Shown: positions 1 to 12,425, numbered from the stretch's first letter. The stretch: 64,000 bases of DNA from Balaenoptera acutorostrata (GCF_949987535.1 NC_080073.1:22874116-22938115); one strand, 5' to 3'. The notes: generated from the letters alone by a model not told the origin. Numbers and translations: made by a program.

Positions 1-1590
1 CCATGGAAAGTAGAAAGAACTACTGATTCAATTAACATCATCCTCTAGGGATGTAAGTTCTTTGAGTTAAGGACTATATTACTCAACCCTAGAATCCCAT
101 AAACATTCAGTCGTTTCTCTATCTGAATAAAATTACTGGGATCCACACCACACATACTGGGTCTGAACGTGAGGGCAGTAACAGTGGTGCAGAAATCCGA
201 TTTTCAACAACTCCTCAGGGAGACAGTTTTGCACAGAAAGTATAACATTTTTTTTATACAGTATGCATTCAAATAAATATCTGTTAGTCATTTTAAATTG
301 ACTCACATGAAAGCAAGTGAATCCTTCATTGAATGCTGAAGTATAAAGAGATGTTGAGTTGAAAAATGGAGTTTTTTCAAGTTTAGCATTTCCCTTCCAT
401 AAACCCCTGTGATTTGGGTAAAAGCAGAGTACCTTTCAAATTAAAGAACAGTCTAAAAGGCCTTTAGAAATGGATACGACTTTAACATCATGGCAAATGG
501 CCTCAAATTTCAGTAGACTTTGGAATTTAAGTCTAACATCTGGGCAAACTATTAGTCAACTCTATTCCTCTGAGAAGTGTTTGAGAGCAAATGATTATTA
601 AAAACATCACCAGAAGTTCATTTCATCACCTTACTAATTTCATTTTAGAGGATCTAAATTTCCTTCTACCTGGATGTCTGCCTGGAGCAATCAAATCATC
701 TCTGTGCCAGCCAGGTGAAGGGGACTGATATGTGAACATACTTCTAAGAGCATCTGAGCTTTCAAGTTTTAAATCACTGAAAGTTTCAAGCCATGTTCCA
801 ACTCAAAAGGGATGTGTTATAAATTATAATGTGCAAGGGGGAAATAGGAGTGTCTCTTTAAATCAAGTCTAAAAGGAAGATGGCTAAAAGCAATGAAAAG
901 GAGATTTTCAGCACACAACAAACAGAAGGAAACAGGTTTAAACCAGTAAATAAACATCAATTAGTCTTTATAGGAAGGCTGCTAAATTAACTTTAGACTG
1001 AAAGGATGAAATTTTTGGAGAATGGTACAATAAAGACTTCATTTTAAATTATAAATTTTCATCTAAAGAGCAAATTATATTAAAGGCCCCATTTTATTAC
1101 TCAGCACTTTTTTCACTTTATGGAATATTCTGCATTATATTTTAATTAAAGTTATAATTACAGACCTAAACATAATTAGCTTCTTTCTTCCAAAGAAATT
1201 GGAAGTGAATTTACTTTATTAAATTTCCAATTTGTTTCCTGCAATGTTACATAGTTTATTCTAATTAATTGAAGGAGAGCTCATAAATATTTTATCAACA
1301 TGGAAATGTGATTAAAAACTCAAGAATTTTTCCCTTTTTTTTTTTTTAATTTTATACCCTTAATTGTTGGCTTATGCTCAGATGTATGCAGATGAAGTAG
1401 AAGGATGAAGCCCCCTGATGCTTAGCGTCCAAGCTCGTTGCAGCATTTACTCCTCCATTTTTTTCCTTTTGGGTTAGCATTTTGAAGTCTTCACAAAGGA
1501 TGAAAGGGAATTGGCAGTCTGTATTCATCTTTCCTGAGTGGCTACAATAGTCAATACCATAGGTCACCACCAGACACGATATCTCTGTCT
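1..1590. other. AT-rich unassigned DNA
   Basis: No gene, splice-bounded frame or recognisable repeat. The part from about 1020 to 1320 is very AT-rich and dense in homeodomain-type TAATTA and TTAATTAA words, and no repeat signature accounts for it. It could be a conserved non-coding element or simply AT-rich neutral DNA; sequence alone cannot separate these. Confidence 0.5.
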
Positions 1591-1745
1591 GCCTTCACTG
1601 CCCCTACAAACCCTCCTAAACTATAAATTCCTCCAGGACAGGTATTTCATTTGCTTTGTTGGCTGTCCATCCACAGCACCCAAAACAGCACCCAGCATAC
1701 AGTAAGTGCACAATAAATGTTTACTGAGTGAGTGCATGGACCCAA
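1591..1745 (+). mobile_element. L2 LINE 3' end, relic
   Basis: Degenerate L2 3' terminus in sense orientation: an 'AAATTCCTCCAGGACAGG'-like segment, then 'CAGCACCCAGCATACAGTAA' and 'CAATAAATGTTTACTGAGTG', the usual L2 ending with its TGAATGA-type tail. No coding capacity remains. Confidence 0.75.
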
Positions 1746-1859
1746 GTTTTCCAAAATTTGTCCCTCTAAAGATTATTTCTAAAAGATAAGTATTATAAAT
1801 ATTCATTCAAAGATATTCATGTCAAGTAGGGGAGCATATTTATTTAGCTTCATTCTTTT

Positions 1860-2225
1860 TGTATTTCAGTTTTATTGAGGTATAATGAACACATAAAAGT
1901 GTAAGATATTTAAAGTGTACATATGTTGACTTGATATACAAATACATACTGAAAGGACTCCTTCCATCTAGTTAATTAACACATCCATCACCTTACATAT
2001 TTACTTTTTCTTTTTTGGGGGTTGGGGTGGGAATATTTAAGTTCTCTCTTAGTAAATTTCAGTTATACAAATACAGTGTTATCAACTATAGTCACCACAT
2101 TATACATTTGACCCTCAGACCTTATTCATCTTATAGCTGAAAATTTGTACGCTTTGACCAACCTCTCCCTATTTTCCCCACCCGCAGGCCCTGGCAACTA
2201 CTTATCTACTCTCTGTTTCCCTGAG
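1860..2225 (-). mobile_element. Ancient L1 (L1M) 3' region, antisense
   Basis: Starts with 'TTTTATTGAGGTATAATGAA' and continues through 'AACACATCCATCACCTTACA', 'ATCAACTATAGTCACCACAT' and 'CTTATTCATCTTATAGCTGA'. This is the reverse complement of the L1M 3'UTR; the same segment lies in sense orientation at 61222-61530. Non-coding relic. Confidence 0.8.
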
Positions 2226-2730
2226 TTAAAAAAATTCAAACTATAGAAACATGACTTAGTTTCTTAACAGAAAGACTTCCAGGAAGGGGATCAAATGTGT
2301 ACTATTACCCATTCTTATTTGACCAGGAACAATTTTTTTCCTCTCAGAGCTATCTCACGAGACTAGCATTTTGCAGAACATACATCGGGAAATGCTGCTG
2401 TATGTATGTGGGGTTTTGGGGAAAAAATGTTTAACCTTAAGTACTTGACAAGTGTAGTCAGTCGTGTCCCTCAGTTTATGTACATCATCTTCACTGCCCT
2501 GTGGTGCAAGGTCCCCATCTTAATCAACTGACTGATCAATTCACCTCTAACTCCATTTCCTTTTCGTTCCCCTAAAGGCAACCATATAATTAGGCTTAAT
2601 GTGTATACTTTTGTTCTAATATACTGTCATGTTGGGCTGGGGAAGGAGTGGAGGAGAAAAAACTGACACCTCTGAATATTCTTTTTTGTATATAGTTTGA
2701 CTTTCTGAAGCCTTTAATCTTCTACATATT
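2226..2730. other. Unassigned sequence
   Basis: No gene or clear repeat. Parts (2400-2630) may continue the antisense L1M just upstream, but the match is too weak to call. Confidence 0.4.
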
Positions 2731-2732
2731 AA

Positions 2733-2815
2733 TACATACACACACATATATATATGCATACACACATGTATATATACACATACATATATGTATATATGCA
2801 CAAACATACATACAG
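2733..2815. repeat. CA/TA-rich low-complexity repeat
   Basis: Alternating CACA, TATA and CATA blocks. The 89-codon antisense frame across it (2616-2885, repeated Tyr/Val/Cys) is a low-complexity artefact. Confidence 0.85.
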
Positions 2816-3838
2816 AAGGAAAAGGGGATGAAAACTGGAAGCCAACTGAACCACATAAATTCAGTTGTACTGATATTTCAAACAAATGCCATAACTACCC
2901 GTAAGTGGAACAGAAGAAGAGATAGGGAGGGAGGAAAAGAATGTGGGAGGGAGGAAAGGAGGAAGGAAAGAGGGAACTAATCCAAGTAATCAGCTATACA
3001 CCCTCAGTCTGCAGCAGAATGGGGTGAGGGCAAGAATTGCAAACAATTCTTGAACTGTCTTTAATATGGCTTGTTTTTTGTAATGGAATGTGCAAAGCAA
3101 TTGTGAAACTATTTTAGATGTATTATAAGATTGAGCAACTGAGTAAATCTGATAGCCAGTTTTCTCAATTGGGAAGACGGTAGGTAAAAACATAAAATGG
3201 GGAAAGACGAGAAAGAACCCTGTAGGGATGGTTTGGAAACTGGGGATATTGATGTGAATTCATAATTTTGAGATGTGTGTATGCATGTATAAGTGCACGG
3301 GTTTAAGCATATATGTATGCAAGTGTATGTATATAAATGTGTGCATGCATGCATATGCTTCCAACCTCTATGCACTGAAAGGGCCAAAACGCCACACCCC
3401 TGATGTGATGAGCACACCTAGTGCCAAGAGCTAGGATTTAATACCATTCCCCACTAAAACCAACCAGGGATCCTCAGAGCAATAACTATGCCAGGCCTTG
3501 GGCGAACAGGTACAAGACGAGCCTGGAACACCTTGTTATGCTATAAAGTAAATGCTCAAACTTACTTTGGGGGCATGTCCCAGACACAGAAGCCAGACTA
3601 AAAATGCTCCCACTAGCCAAATATGGGATGATTTCAGCGCCAAAATAATTAACTATATGTAGTAATATACCAAAAGGCATTTTGGAGAAAAAAAGGAATT
3701 CATTATTCCATATTGATAATAAGTAGAGGGAAAGAGAAGGCTCTTGCTTACAACAGAATGCCATACACTACCTAATAAATGTGGAAAGAGTACTGGGATA
3801 GAAAATCAGCATTCTGCAATAATTGTAGTAAAAACTGG
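2816..3838. other. Unassigned sequence with two low-complexity tracts
   Basis: A purine-rich GGGA/GGAA tract lies at 2918-2978 and a TG/CA-rich tract (GTATG, GCATGCATGC) at 3273-3357. The remainder shows no gene and no recognisable repeat. Confidence 0.5.
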
Positions 3839-3839
3839 A

Positions 3840-4880
3840 TCAGGCAAGATTTATGAATGGATGCTAAAATCTAGGAGGGAAACTTGGTGAGGAGCAGAAT
3901 CTGTGAATGCTCTTAAAGTGTCTCCTTGCAGGTTGTTTCTATGTTGCAAGGAAAAAAATATTGACTATATAGTGGAGAAATCAGACAACACCTTGACTAA
4001 GTGTTCAGAATTAACACCCTCAGTTAGAGGCAGATGAGTGTTCTACCTCCAAACATGACACCCGAGAGGGACACACCGTCATCACCTATACAGTGTCCTG
4101 GCCAAGAACGCATAATCTGAATACAATAATGAGGAACTATTAGACAAAGTCCAAATGAGGAACACTCTATTAAAACAAATGGGTTCACAGGAGGACTGTC
4201 ATTTTTTAAAGTGTCAACATTGTAAGTAACAAATAAAATGTTCCATATTACAGGAGGCAGAGAGAGGTGACAACAAAATGCTATACCTGACTCTATACTA
4301 GGTGCTGTAATGGAGCAGGAAAAATGCTATAAAAGACATCTCTGGGTCAACTGATATACTTGGAACACAATAAAATTGTATCAATATAAATTTATGAGAT
4401 TGGTAACTATATTATGGTTATATATGACCATATCCTTATTCTTAGGAAACACACAGTGAAATATTTGGGGGTAAATGTCCATGGTTGGTATAAATTATCC
4501 TCAAATTGTTCAGAAAAAGAAAATGTTACAGAGAAGGAAAGAGAGATAGCGCACGTGTGCCAATGACAAAAAGGAATAAAATATTTACAGTAAGTGAATC
4601 TGGATAAAGGATTCCTGCATATTCTTCACACTATTCTTATTCTTACTTGAAATTATTCTATTTATATTACATTACTCTATATTATCCTACTTATTCAATT
4701 TTTATTTACTTCCAAATGAAAATGTTTAAATTAAAAAGACTATGTTTCTTAAAGGAATGGTCTTTCCAGAATGGTGATAATATTGAAGCTGGGTGATAGG
4801 TGTGTAAGAGGATCGATATTCTATCCTGTTTACTTTGTATACATTTAAATTAAATTTTTTCGTAATAAAGAGCTCTTTTG
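3840..4880 (+). mobile_element. Ancient L1 (L1M/L1ME-type) 3' end, sense
   Basis: Degenerate L1 3'UTR. Recognisable words include 'GACAAAGTCCAAATGAGGAA', 'TGGTTATATATGACC' and, near the end, 'AAGCTGGGTGATAGGTGTG' followed by 'TTCGTAATAAAGAGC', equivalent to the 'CCATAATAAAAAG' end of old L1s. No open frame survives. Confidence 0.65.
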
Positions 4881-5929
4881 TTTTTCAGAAATGATTTGAC
4901 TTGTCATTGGTTTTTATTTAAACACCTGATTTCATGCGTTGACCTTGGGCCATAGAAGGGCTACACTTCTGAGATATTATAAAACCTCTCTGGCACTTGA
5001 CAAATGAGTGTCTATACCACACAAAGCATACCTTCAAACCTGCAGCTTGCACAGCCCTCGAGGGTGTCTAGTCCAAGGTTGGGACTCTGGTCTTTCTTTT
5101 TATCTCACTGAGCCCATTCAGTCTCTCTCTCCCTCTCTCCCTCCCTCCCTCTCTCTCTACGAAATTTAGAGACACTTGTTCCTTTCAGCAGCCCATGGTG
5201 GTGCGATAAAATAGGATACCTTCTGGCTTCTTCTTCTTCTCCAGCTGTTGTCTTACTTTCTAGTTTTTTTCATCTTTTTTTTGTCACTTGTTTAATATCA
5301 CATACCCTCACAGCATAACTATGCTTTTTCAAGACATTTTCACATACAGAACGTCATACTATCTGTAACCAGATATGAACAGATATACATAACCATGCCA
5401 ACTTGAACCAACAAAGAACCTGGAGAGGTAGTTGATGAATCCAGTGTCACCAGGAGCAGCCCATTTTCCTCTATATGATACACTTGCCGATTAACAGCAT
5501 GCTACATCATGAAGTCTGAGACAAATGGCAAAATTATGCATGGCCCATGCCTAGTTAATAGCTTCTGTTAAGAGTTTAAATAACAGCACTGGGCTTGTTT
5601 TTAGCTGATGATCCACTCCGACACCCATGTCTTTTTCGGCTGTGATTATGCATAGCCCATCTTTCCCAGTCCTGGAACTGTGTCTTTTGCATGCGTCCAT
5701 ATTGATTTCACTTCCATATGAAATATTTACATATGTTTATCACTTTGTCATCATTTAACATGGCATCTGTTTGCTGCAAATGAGTCAGGTCTCAGCCACA
5801 GCAGCTTGTCAGATTGGTGCGAGTATCTGAAGAGAAGGGGAAATTGCCTTTTGGTAGATTCCCTTAAAAGTGGGTGACTTTGTTATTACCTGACATTTCA
5901 TTATTTTACACTCTGAAATGTGTTTCTGC
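4881..5929. other. Unassigned sequence; CT-rich tract at 5119-5160
   Basis: Contains a pyrimidine (CTCT/CCCT) microsatellite at 5119-5160 and a short TTC run at about 5227-5242. Otherwise it appears single-copy, with no supported gene. Confidence 0.5.
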
Positions 5930-6115
5930 ATGTTTCCCTTCATTTCAGACTTAAAACAACCCTGTGAGATATGTAAAGCAGCTTTGATTATCCCATTTGA
6001 CGGCTGTGAAGTCAAAGCCTTGGAAGGTGAAATGATTTGGAAAAGGTCATGGGGCTGAGTCCATGATGACCCAGGTCTCCTGATTCTTAGACACCGTGAT
6101 CTTTTCATCTAACAT
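5930..6115 (+). mobile_element. MIR SINE relic
   Basis: MIR core in sense orientation: 'AAACAACCCTGTGAGATATG', a degraded 'TTATCCCATTTGACGG', 'GGAAAAGGTCATGGGGCTGA' and 'CCCAGGTCTCCTGATTC'. These correspond in order to the 'acaaccctatgaggtagg', 'ttatccccattttacag' and 'aaggtcacacagct' blocks. Confidence 0.75.
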
Positions 6116-7004
6116 CCTGAGTCACAACATTAAAACAAACAGTAAATTGTGATGGCTTTTCAAAGATGCTAGAAACTAATTTTATAATTGAATTAACAGC
6201 TACAATTTAATGAGCGTTTAGTATTAATTTAAATATGTATATAAAAGAATATTAAACAGAATGTTTTCTGTGGCTTCTAGAAATTAAGTCCCAAAGAGGC
6301 AATAGGTAACCGCTTATCAAAAAAGATGGCCAAACTGGTCCTTTGACCCTCACCCCCATCACCAATCCAGCCTGTATGAGCGGAAGACTAGAGTTAGGAG
6401 AGATTGGTTGAATCAGGATGGTTGTTGGCCCAGTAGCCATTCCACAAGCCAAGTGAGGGGGTTTCCAATAAGAGACTGGACAATGAACATAAGATAAGGA
6501 GACTAATGTCTCCTTCCCTAGCAGACTGCTTTCAGTTCTACAGAAAACCTTAGCATTCCCCACCGCTCCCCCCATCCCTCTCTACACAGAGTGACAAGAC
6601 TCATGAAGGAGTTTCACATGTGTCCCCTAAGTTTGGGAGCATTTGTGAAATAAGAAGCTGATGTTCATTTCCTGACCATCATTTAGCTGATGTTAAAGTT
6701 TTCTGAAGCTGGGAGGGGATGCTGGCTGGAAGCTGCCCCAACAAATGGGGAGAGGAGAGGTCAGCAGTGGGATCAGTCTGCCCACCCCGTATGGCAAGGT
6801 TCCCACACATCAAGTACCTTGGTTACCTGGCTCAAACCATCCTGACGGGGCCACGCCCACAATCACTTCAGGAGGGGAACAGGGGAACCCCATCAGAAAT
6901 AGGCTGTGGTGTGGGGCCACGGAAGGCAGCAGCTGGTCAGTGTTACCAAACCCTCAACCAACGGGAGATGAGCAATGTTGAATAATTGCCCCCAGTGTCC
7001 CGTC
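6116..7004. other. Unassigned sequence
   Basis: No gene supported. Frames of 78-117 codons here have no recognisable motif and no splice context. The segment at 6715-7000 is GC-richer than its surroundings and may belong to the old repeat that follows. Confidence 0.45.
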
Positions 7005-7430
7005 TTAGATTGAGTTCCCTAGAGGCAGAGATCGAGAAAGGGATTTAGATGTGTAAGACTGAGCATTGCAGAAATTTCAGGAGGGACCGGTAAGGGAGGG
7101 AATGAAACAGAATAAGGAAGGGGAAAGAATCAAATTAGATGTAGTCACAGTTAAGTCTAGCCTTGGCCTGATCCATGGTGAAGAGGGCTCTATGGCATCA
7201 ACCACTCAGCAGAATTTTTCCCTCAGAGGTAAAAGGCTGGCCTTTGTATCCCCATATCAGTCAGTCTGTGCTATTGGCAACTGCAATAGAAGGGTGAGCT
7301 TAACCAAGGACAATCCTCTGGAGAAGGGGTGGGGAGGAGTGGCTGTGAGGTATCCAATATCCAGAGTAACTAGAGGACGTGTACACTGGACCAGTAAAGG
7401 GATCCAGTTCCGTAACTAGAAGCATCTGCT
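7005..7430 (+). mobile_element. Ancient interspersed repeat, class unresolved
   Basis: The order 'TTCCCTAGAGGCAGAGAT', 'GCAGAATTTTTCCCTCAGAG', 'CCCCATATCAGTCAGTCTG' and 'GGACAATCCTCTGGAGAAGG' is that of a widespread, very degraded placental repeat. I recognise the order but cannot fix its class (LTR or DNA transposon). The open frame at 7066-7419 lies within it and is not taken as a gene. Confidence 0.45.
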
Positions 7431-7537
7431 ATGCTCGCCTTCCTCTAAAGACAATATTCCAAGGTCTGTTCCACGTGGTATTTCAGAGACACTGAGCCCT
7501 AGTTACTCATAGTAGTGTCCTGCTCATACCTAGCTTT

Positions 7538-7861
7538 TATTTTATTTTATTATTTTATTTTTAATTTATTTTTTGGCTGTGTTGGGTCTTTGTTGCTGTG
7601 TGTGGGCTTTCCCTAGTTGCGGCAAGCGGAGGCTACTCTTCCTTGTGGTGCGCAGGCTTCTCATTGCGGTGGCTTCTCTTGTTGTGGAGCATGGGCTCTA
7701 GGCGTGTGGGCTTCAGTAATTGTGGTGTGTGAGCTGAGTAGTTGTGGTGCACGGGCTTAGCTGCTCCACAGCATGTGGGATCTTCCCAGACCAGGGCTCG
7801 AACCGGTGTCCCCTGCATTGGCAGGTGGATTCTTAATCACTGCGCCACCAGGGAAGTCCCC
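7538..7861 (-). mobile_element. CHR-type tRNA-derived SINE, older class
   Basis: The 5' head lies at the right end: 'ACTTCCCTGGTGGCGCAGTG' read on the minus strand, with degraded A and B boxes. The T/A-rich tail is at the left. It keeps the segment around 7715-7745 (a 'cacaactactgaagccc'-like block on the minus strand) that young copies lack. Target-site duplication TAGCTTT at 7531-7537 and 7863-7869. It depends on L1 proteins for movement and codes for nothing. Confidence 0.9.
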
Positions 7862-8164
7862 ATAGCTTTACTGATAATTATTTCTTTCCTGTCTCCCCGT
7901 TTCTTCACTTGTACTACCTTCAACCACCTCCCAGATAGGCTAATTGCACCCAAATTCTTCTCCCTTGGTCATTTTGTGGGGAAAACCCAAACTAAGACAA
8001 TTACCAGGAGGAAGTTATTCTTATCACTCAATGTTACCTATAGCCATGGCTCCAACTAGATAAACTTAAGGAACAAGGAACTGAAGATTGTGTTTGGAGA
8101 AGAAATAAACAATGTTCTTTCCTGTTTGTATCTCCTTGAAATTTAAGTTGGTCAATGAATTGAT

Positions 8165-8345
8165 ACCGATGCATTACCTCATTTAATCCTCACAGCAATT
8201 CTCTGAGGTAGATGTAATTATCTCTACTTTACACATAGGGAAACAAGAGGTTCAGAGAAGGTAGGTGTGTTGCCCAAAGTTTCTCAGCTGAGATTCGAAT
8301 TCAAGTAATGTGACCCTAAAGTCATTGTTCTCATCCGGTAAACCA
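8165..8345 (+). mobile_element. MIR SINE relic
   Basis: Sense MIR: 'CATTTAATCCTCACAGCAAT', 'TCTGAGGTAGATGTAATTAT', 'GTTCAGAGAAGGTAGGTGTG', 'TTGCCCAAAGTTTCTCAGCT' and 'GAGATTCGAATTCAAGTAAT'. Confidence 0.85.
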
Positions 8346-8964
8346 GATCACTTTCCCCAAGGTTTCAGAAACATGACACAGATATTTGTTTGCTCATTTC
8401 TAAAATTAAATGTTGGGCTCCTAGAACAACTCTTCAGACAATGGTGGTGGGAAGAACACTTTTTAATGTGGTGCAGGGGTGCATTTTCCTTTTCTAATAT
8501 AACCAGGAAGATGAAAAGGGCAGATAGCATGTTCTGTTGTTAAACTGACAGCATTATTGATATTTTTCAAATTATTACAAGAAAGACCCAGCATTCGCAT
8601 GTTTTATTTAAGGCAGTTCCTGCATTGTTTGGATATTACATTATTTATGTCAAAAATGGTATATTGGATGAACATTTATTCACCCAATAACATTTACTAG
8701 TTACAACCAAGCAGTTTTAAGACCAGAATAAAAGATTGGTAAATGGAGGGAAATAAACCAGTGTCTTATTTCTCTGGCACCCTCCCTGACATGTAGACAT
8801 TTTGTTCAAGTTATAAACTACATTCCCAACATTTGCTGTATACAGTTGATACAACTCCCTAGGCTGCTAGCTTCTAGGAATGACTATTAAATCAGCCAGG
8901 TAAGTGGAAAGATGTCAACCACGGTTTCCATTCGGGAGGCCATGCTGTACGATGACTAGAGTAC
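8346..8964. other. Unassigned sequence
   Basis: No gene and no recognisable repeat. The 77-codon frame at 8310-8543 overlaps the MIR end and has no motif. Confidence 0.5.
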
Positions 8965-9197
8965 AAACATTGGTATCTGTCAGTCTTTGATTTAAACTAG
9001 ATCTTGATACTTATGTGCTATGCAATCTTAGACTAATTACTTATGCTCAAGACTCAGTTTTTCCAACTGAAAACTGGAGACAATAATAGTTGCTCCCTGA
9101 TATGGTTTGGGAAGGATCAACTGTGTCATGCATACAAAGGGGTTACATGGTATCTGGCAATAGAGCGAGCACTCGCTAAATGTTATGTGTAATCAAT
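8965..9197 (-). mobile_element. MIR SINE relic, antisense
   Basis: Reads as reverse MIR: 'GTGCTATGCAATCTTAGAC', 'GACTCAGTTTTTCCAACTGA', 'AGACAATAATAGTTGCTCCC', 'GCACTCGCTAAATGTTATG', matching the order of the antisense MIR consensus. Confidence 0.75.
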
Positions 9198-10734
9198 AAA
9201 ATATTTTTTTCTGATTAGAATAGAGTAGAAGGAGGGTACTTGGATGAAAACAAATCCTGTTCATTTCACAAAGATTTGGCCTTTGTAGGCATGCCATACT
9301 TTCCTTTAGCCACCAGCTAGATGCTATACACAAATTCATTGTACACTGCACATTAGAATGACTGCATTGCTCACACTGTTTACCTGAGACAATGCCACCT
9401 ATAACATTACCCTATGTGGTGCCTGTTGGGGATTAACCCCTTCCCCTGGGAAAGCAGCTGAAGTAGAAAGGAATTGCAAACACAGTGGAGCGAGAATACA
9501 TGTCGATTTGGAGTGCTGTAAACTTACATGACCATGAATCTGGGATGACAGCATAAGTCACAGGAAGGGAAGCATCAAATGAATTACACAGCCTTTCCCC
9601 AAGAAGTGGCAATAAAACAGTGGAGTACCCTTTGCCATCCCACATTTCATGTATGCTAGAAAAATTCAACTCAAGAATTTTGTGACTTCTTTCATTTGAC
9701 ATGGATTTATTGAGAGCCTTCTCTATTGTACAGAAGTCCCTACAGGGCATTGTCAAGTTATAAGGGCAAGCTATAGTGGTTATTTCCATGGATATCTCAC
9801 AAAATTAAATTGTTTTCCTATAATAGAGGATGGATAACAGAGAGCCAGGTAAAAATAAGTGTTTATTAAACACCAAGTGTAATCACTCTCTAGCCAACAC
9901 CATTATTTTATGTAAAATAAGAGTAAATGTCAACCGATTTCATGGCTGCACTTGTGAAAATGTTAATACTCTAACAAGGAAGGATACTAGAAAATCATCC
10001 CTAATTAATTTGCTAAAAACACAATGCTTATTCCTCATGGGTGTCTGGGGGCCTCATAATTATTTAAATATGAAGTGATCTTGTTTCCCAAGCCATTCTA
10101 GATGTCCATCATTTTCCTGATTGAGAGATGGCAGAAATGTAACACATGATTCACTCCACATACATATACACATATCCTGATAATTGATCACAGTGCTTTT
10201 CCCCACTGAATGTTGATACTGCCTCAGAATCCTTCTCAACCCAGCATTCCACTACCAGTGTGAGCACATGAATTATATCTATCAAAGATATAACAATCCT
10301 TAGAGCTGATGGGGGAGAAGATCCTTTTTAAACTTTTTGACAAACTGAGTTCTTCAACTCCTTAAATTTGTGCATCTGGATACACATTTCACCTATGATT
10401 TAAAAAAAAAATTGTGCTTTGAATTGAGAAGGTTTGTATTTAATCTCATGATTTCAAATAATTTTTAAGATAGTTTTATTTGTATATTCCACAAAGATTT
10501 TCATTCTACTTTCATTCAACAAGGAACTAGAAAAATGTTGGGACAGCCATTGTTTACAAAAGGAGGTATTTGTATCAACCTAGCATACCATGGAAGTGAA
10601 ACTCCTAATACATCAAATCCCAGGTTCTGATTCTGAGCCCACAGCCTCAAAATCAATATAACATTTTCAATAATTTCCAGAACAAAATCAAGGAACAAAA
10701 ATACTTTCTATCTAAGATAAAAGCTCTTGCTTGC
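9198..10734. other. Unassigned single-copy-like sequence
   Basis: No gene, RNA gene or clear repeat. Antisense frames of 118 codons (9433-9789) and 60 codons (10516-10698) have no recognisable domain, no signal peptide I would trust and no splice support. Confidence 0.5.
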
Positions 10735-11010
10735 TTATCTAAAAAGAAAACTTAGTTATCCTCAAAACCCAGTTGAGATATCATCCCCTGTGGAAAGCCA
10801 TCTTTGCTCATCTCCTCTGACAATTAATCATCTGTTCAAGAGGTTTTCTCCATTCCTTACACAGATACCCTTATCACTCTGCACTGTGTCCTCTACCAGA
10901 TGGGGAACCCCTTGACTGCCAGGTGATGTTGGCCATTTCCTTGCCCTGAGCACCCAGCAGAGCCCCTGGCCAAAAGGCTACACTCACTAGATGTTGTTAC
11001 ACTGAAGTAA
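10735..11010 (+). mobile_element. L2 LINE 3' end
   Basis: Sense L2: 'CCAGTTGAGATATCATCCCC' and 'GGAAAGCCATCTTTGCTCAT' correspond to 'aaatgtcacctcctcagag' and 'aggccttccctga'. Later come 'CACCCAGCAGAGCCCCTGGC' and 'ACTCACTAGATGTTGTTAC', the L2 3' terminal words. Confidence 0.75.
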
Positions 11011-11697
11011 ACAGTAGGCTCAGTCACAACACAGGGTGTCACCTTTCTAATCAGATATTCTTGGGAGATATTGTAGATGATGAAAACGGTAAAGAACAAT
11101 TGATAAAAGAAGGTCAATAGTGTAGAAGAGAAAGATGTAATCATACATTCATGACTCAACAAATATTTATGAAGTGTCTATTATAGAAAAAATAAGAGAG
11201 CATGGAACTCCTGCCTAGTAGGAAATTATCTATGACCCATCACAAGTAAACAAGTTTTTGGTCACCAGCCACAAAGAAACTTGAGTAATAAGTATGAAGG
11301 TGAATAGTTGAGACTGGAGAGCTCGATCAGCATGAACAAACCATGTCAATGACCATAACACTAAACTGATCCTTTTCCTGGATATTCCATTAATTGTTGA
11401 AGACAATTACCCAAGCTTTGGCTTCAAGCTAGAGTCATAAAAGCACTCAAAATCACTTTATGTCTATTGTGGCAGGAAGATGTTAAAGTGAAATGTTCAC
11501 CTTAGCACCATAAAGAAAAGTTAAGTTTCTATACTGCTAAATACACTTAAAAAAATAAAAGTAATCTAATCTTTTATATTTACAGATACATTAATTTTTA
11601 GTATATTATGCTTGTAAGCCTTGAATAATCATCTGAGCCATGTTTCAAAAAAGTAAAGCAGCTAAAAACCAAGAGCCTCCAATGTCTCTAATATTTG
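11011..11697. other. Unassigned sequence
   Basis: AT-rich, with no gene or recognisable repeat. Ends at a CA/GT microsatellite. Confidence 0.5.
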
Positions 11698-11698
11698 G

Positions 11699-11744
11699 CA
11701 CACACACACAAATTTGGAGGGTGTGTGTGTGTGTGTGTGTGTGT
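11699..11744. repeat. (CA)6 - spacer - (GT)12 inverted dinucleotide repeat
   Basis: (CA)6 at 11699-11710, a 10-base spacer, then (GT)12 at 11721-11744. Because the two blocks are complementary, up to 12 bp could pair as a hairpin. Confidence 0.9.
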
Positions 11745-11764
11745 CTTCACATTGATACAGCAAA

Positions 11765-12050
11765 CAGACAGAGCAAGGGGTTTGGAGTCAGGTAGGTCAT
11801 TGTTTAAATTCCAGCATGGTCCTTCTACAGCTGTGTGACCTTATGGGAAATTATTTCACCTCCTCAACCCTGTTTCCTCATCTATTCATATGGATGCTTT
11901 AACAGCCACATGAGTAACATATATCCTGCTAGGTTGCTGTTTGGTATCAAGATCTTACATGTCAAACTCTTAGCAGAGAACTTGACATATTGCAGAAACT
12001 CAACAAATGATAGCATAATAAAAATATTATTATTATAACTATGATTATTA
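11765..12050 (-). mobile_element. MIR SINE relic, antisense
   Basis: Antisense MIR in nearly full order: 'GGGGTTTGGAGTCAGGTAGG', 'AATTCCAGCATGGTCC', 'AGCTGTGTGACCTTATGGG', 'CCCTGTTTCCTCATCTATTC', 'ACTTGACATATTGCAGAAAC' and 'TCAACAAATGATAGC'. Confidence 0.85.
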
Positions 12051-12224
12051 TATTTGTGTAACTTAAGCCACTCTACCTGTACCATCTAACCCCTCAACTC
12101 TTCCCTTGTCCCCCCACAGTCTGTAATTAAGTCACAATGAATGGAGAAGTCGTTAAGAGTAGGTGAAAATAGGAATTGAGGGTCCCTTAGAATAATGGCA
12201 GCATGGATATTAATATTTTTCGGA

Positions 12225-12425
12225 TCACTTTCATGCACTAGGCTAATAAAGGCATGTAGTTAACTTCTAACAACATAAGATCCCTCATTTATAAATTAGA
12301 GATAAAATAATGCCTTCTTTGCAAGCTTATTTTGAAGACAGCATATAGTGTATATAATTTATCTAGCACAGCTCCTGCAACATAGTAGACACTCAAAAAT
12401 GGCAGCCATAACTATAAATACTATA
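12225..12425 (-). mobile_element. MIR SINE relic, antisense
   Basis: 'CCCTCATTTATAAATTAGAG', 'ATAATGCCTTCTTTGCAAGC', 'TAGCACAGCTCCTGCAACAT' and 'AGTAGACACTCAAAAATGGC' follow the antisense MIR order. Confidence 0.75.

Noticed and set aside
6719..7419. Possible coding exons from overlapping 78-117-codon frames
   Set aside because: Frames overlap one another, lie largely in an old repeat and have no recognisable motif or paired splice signals.
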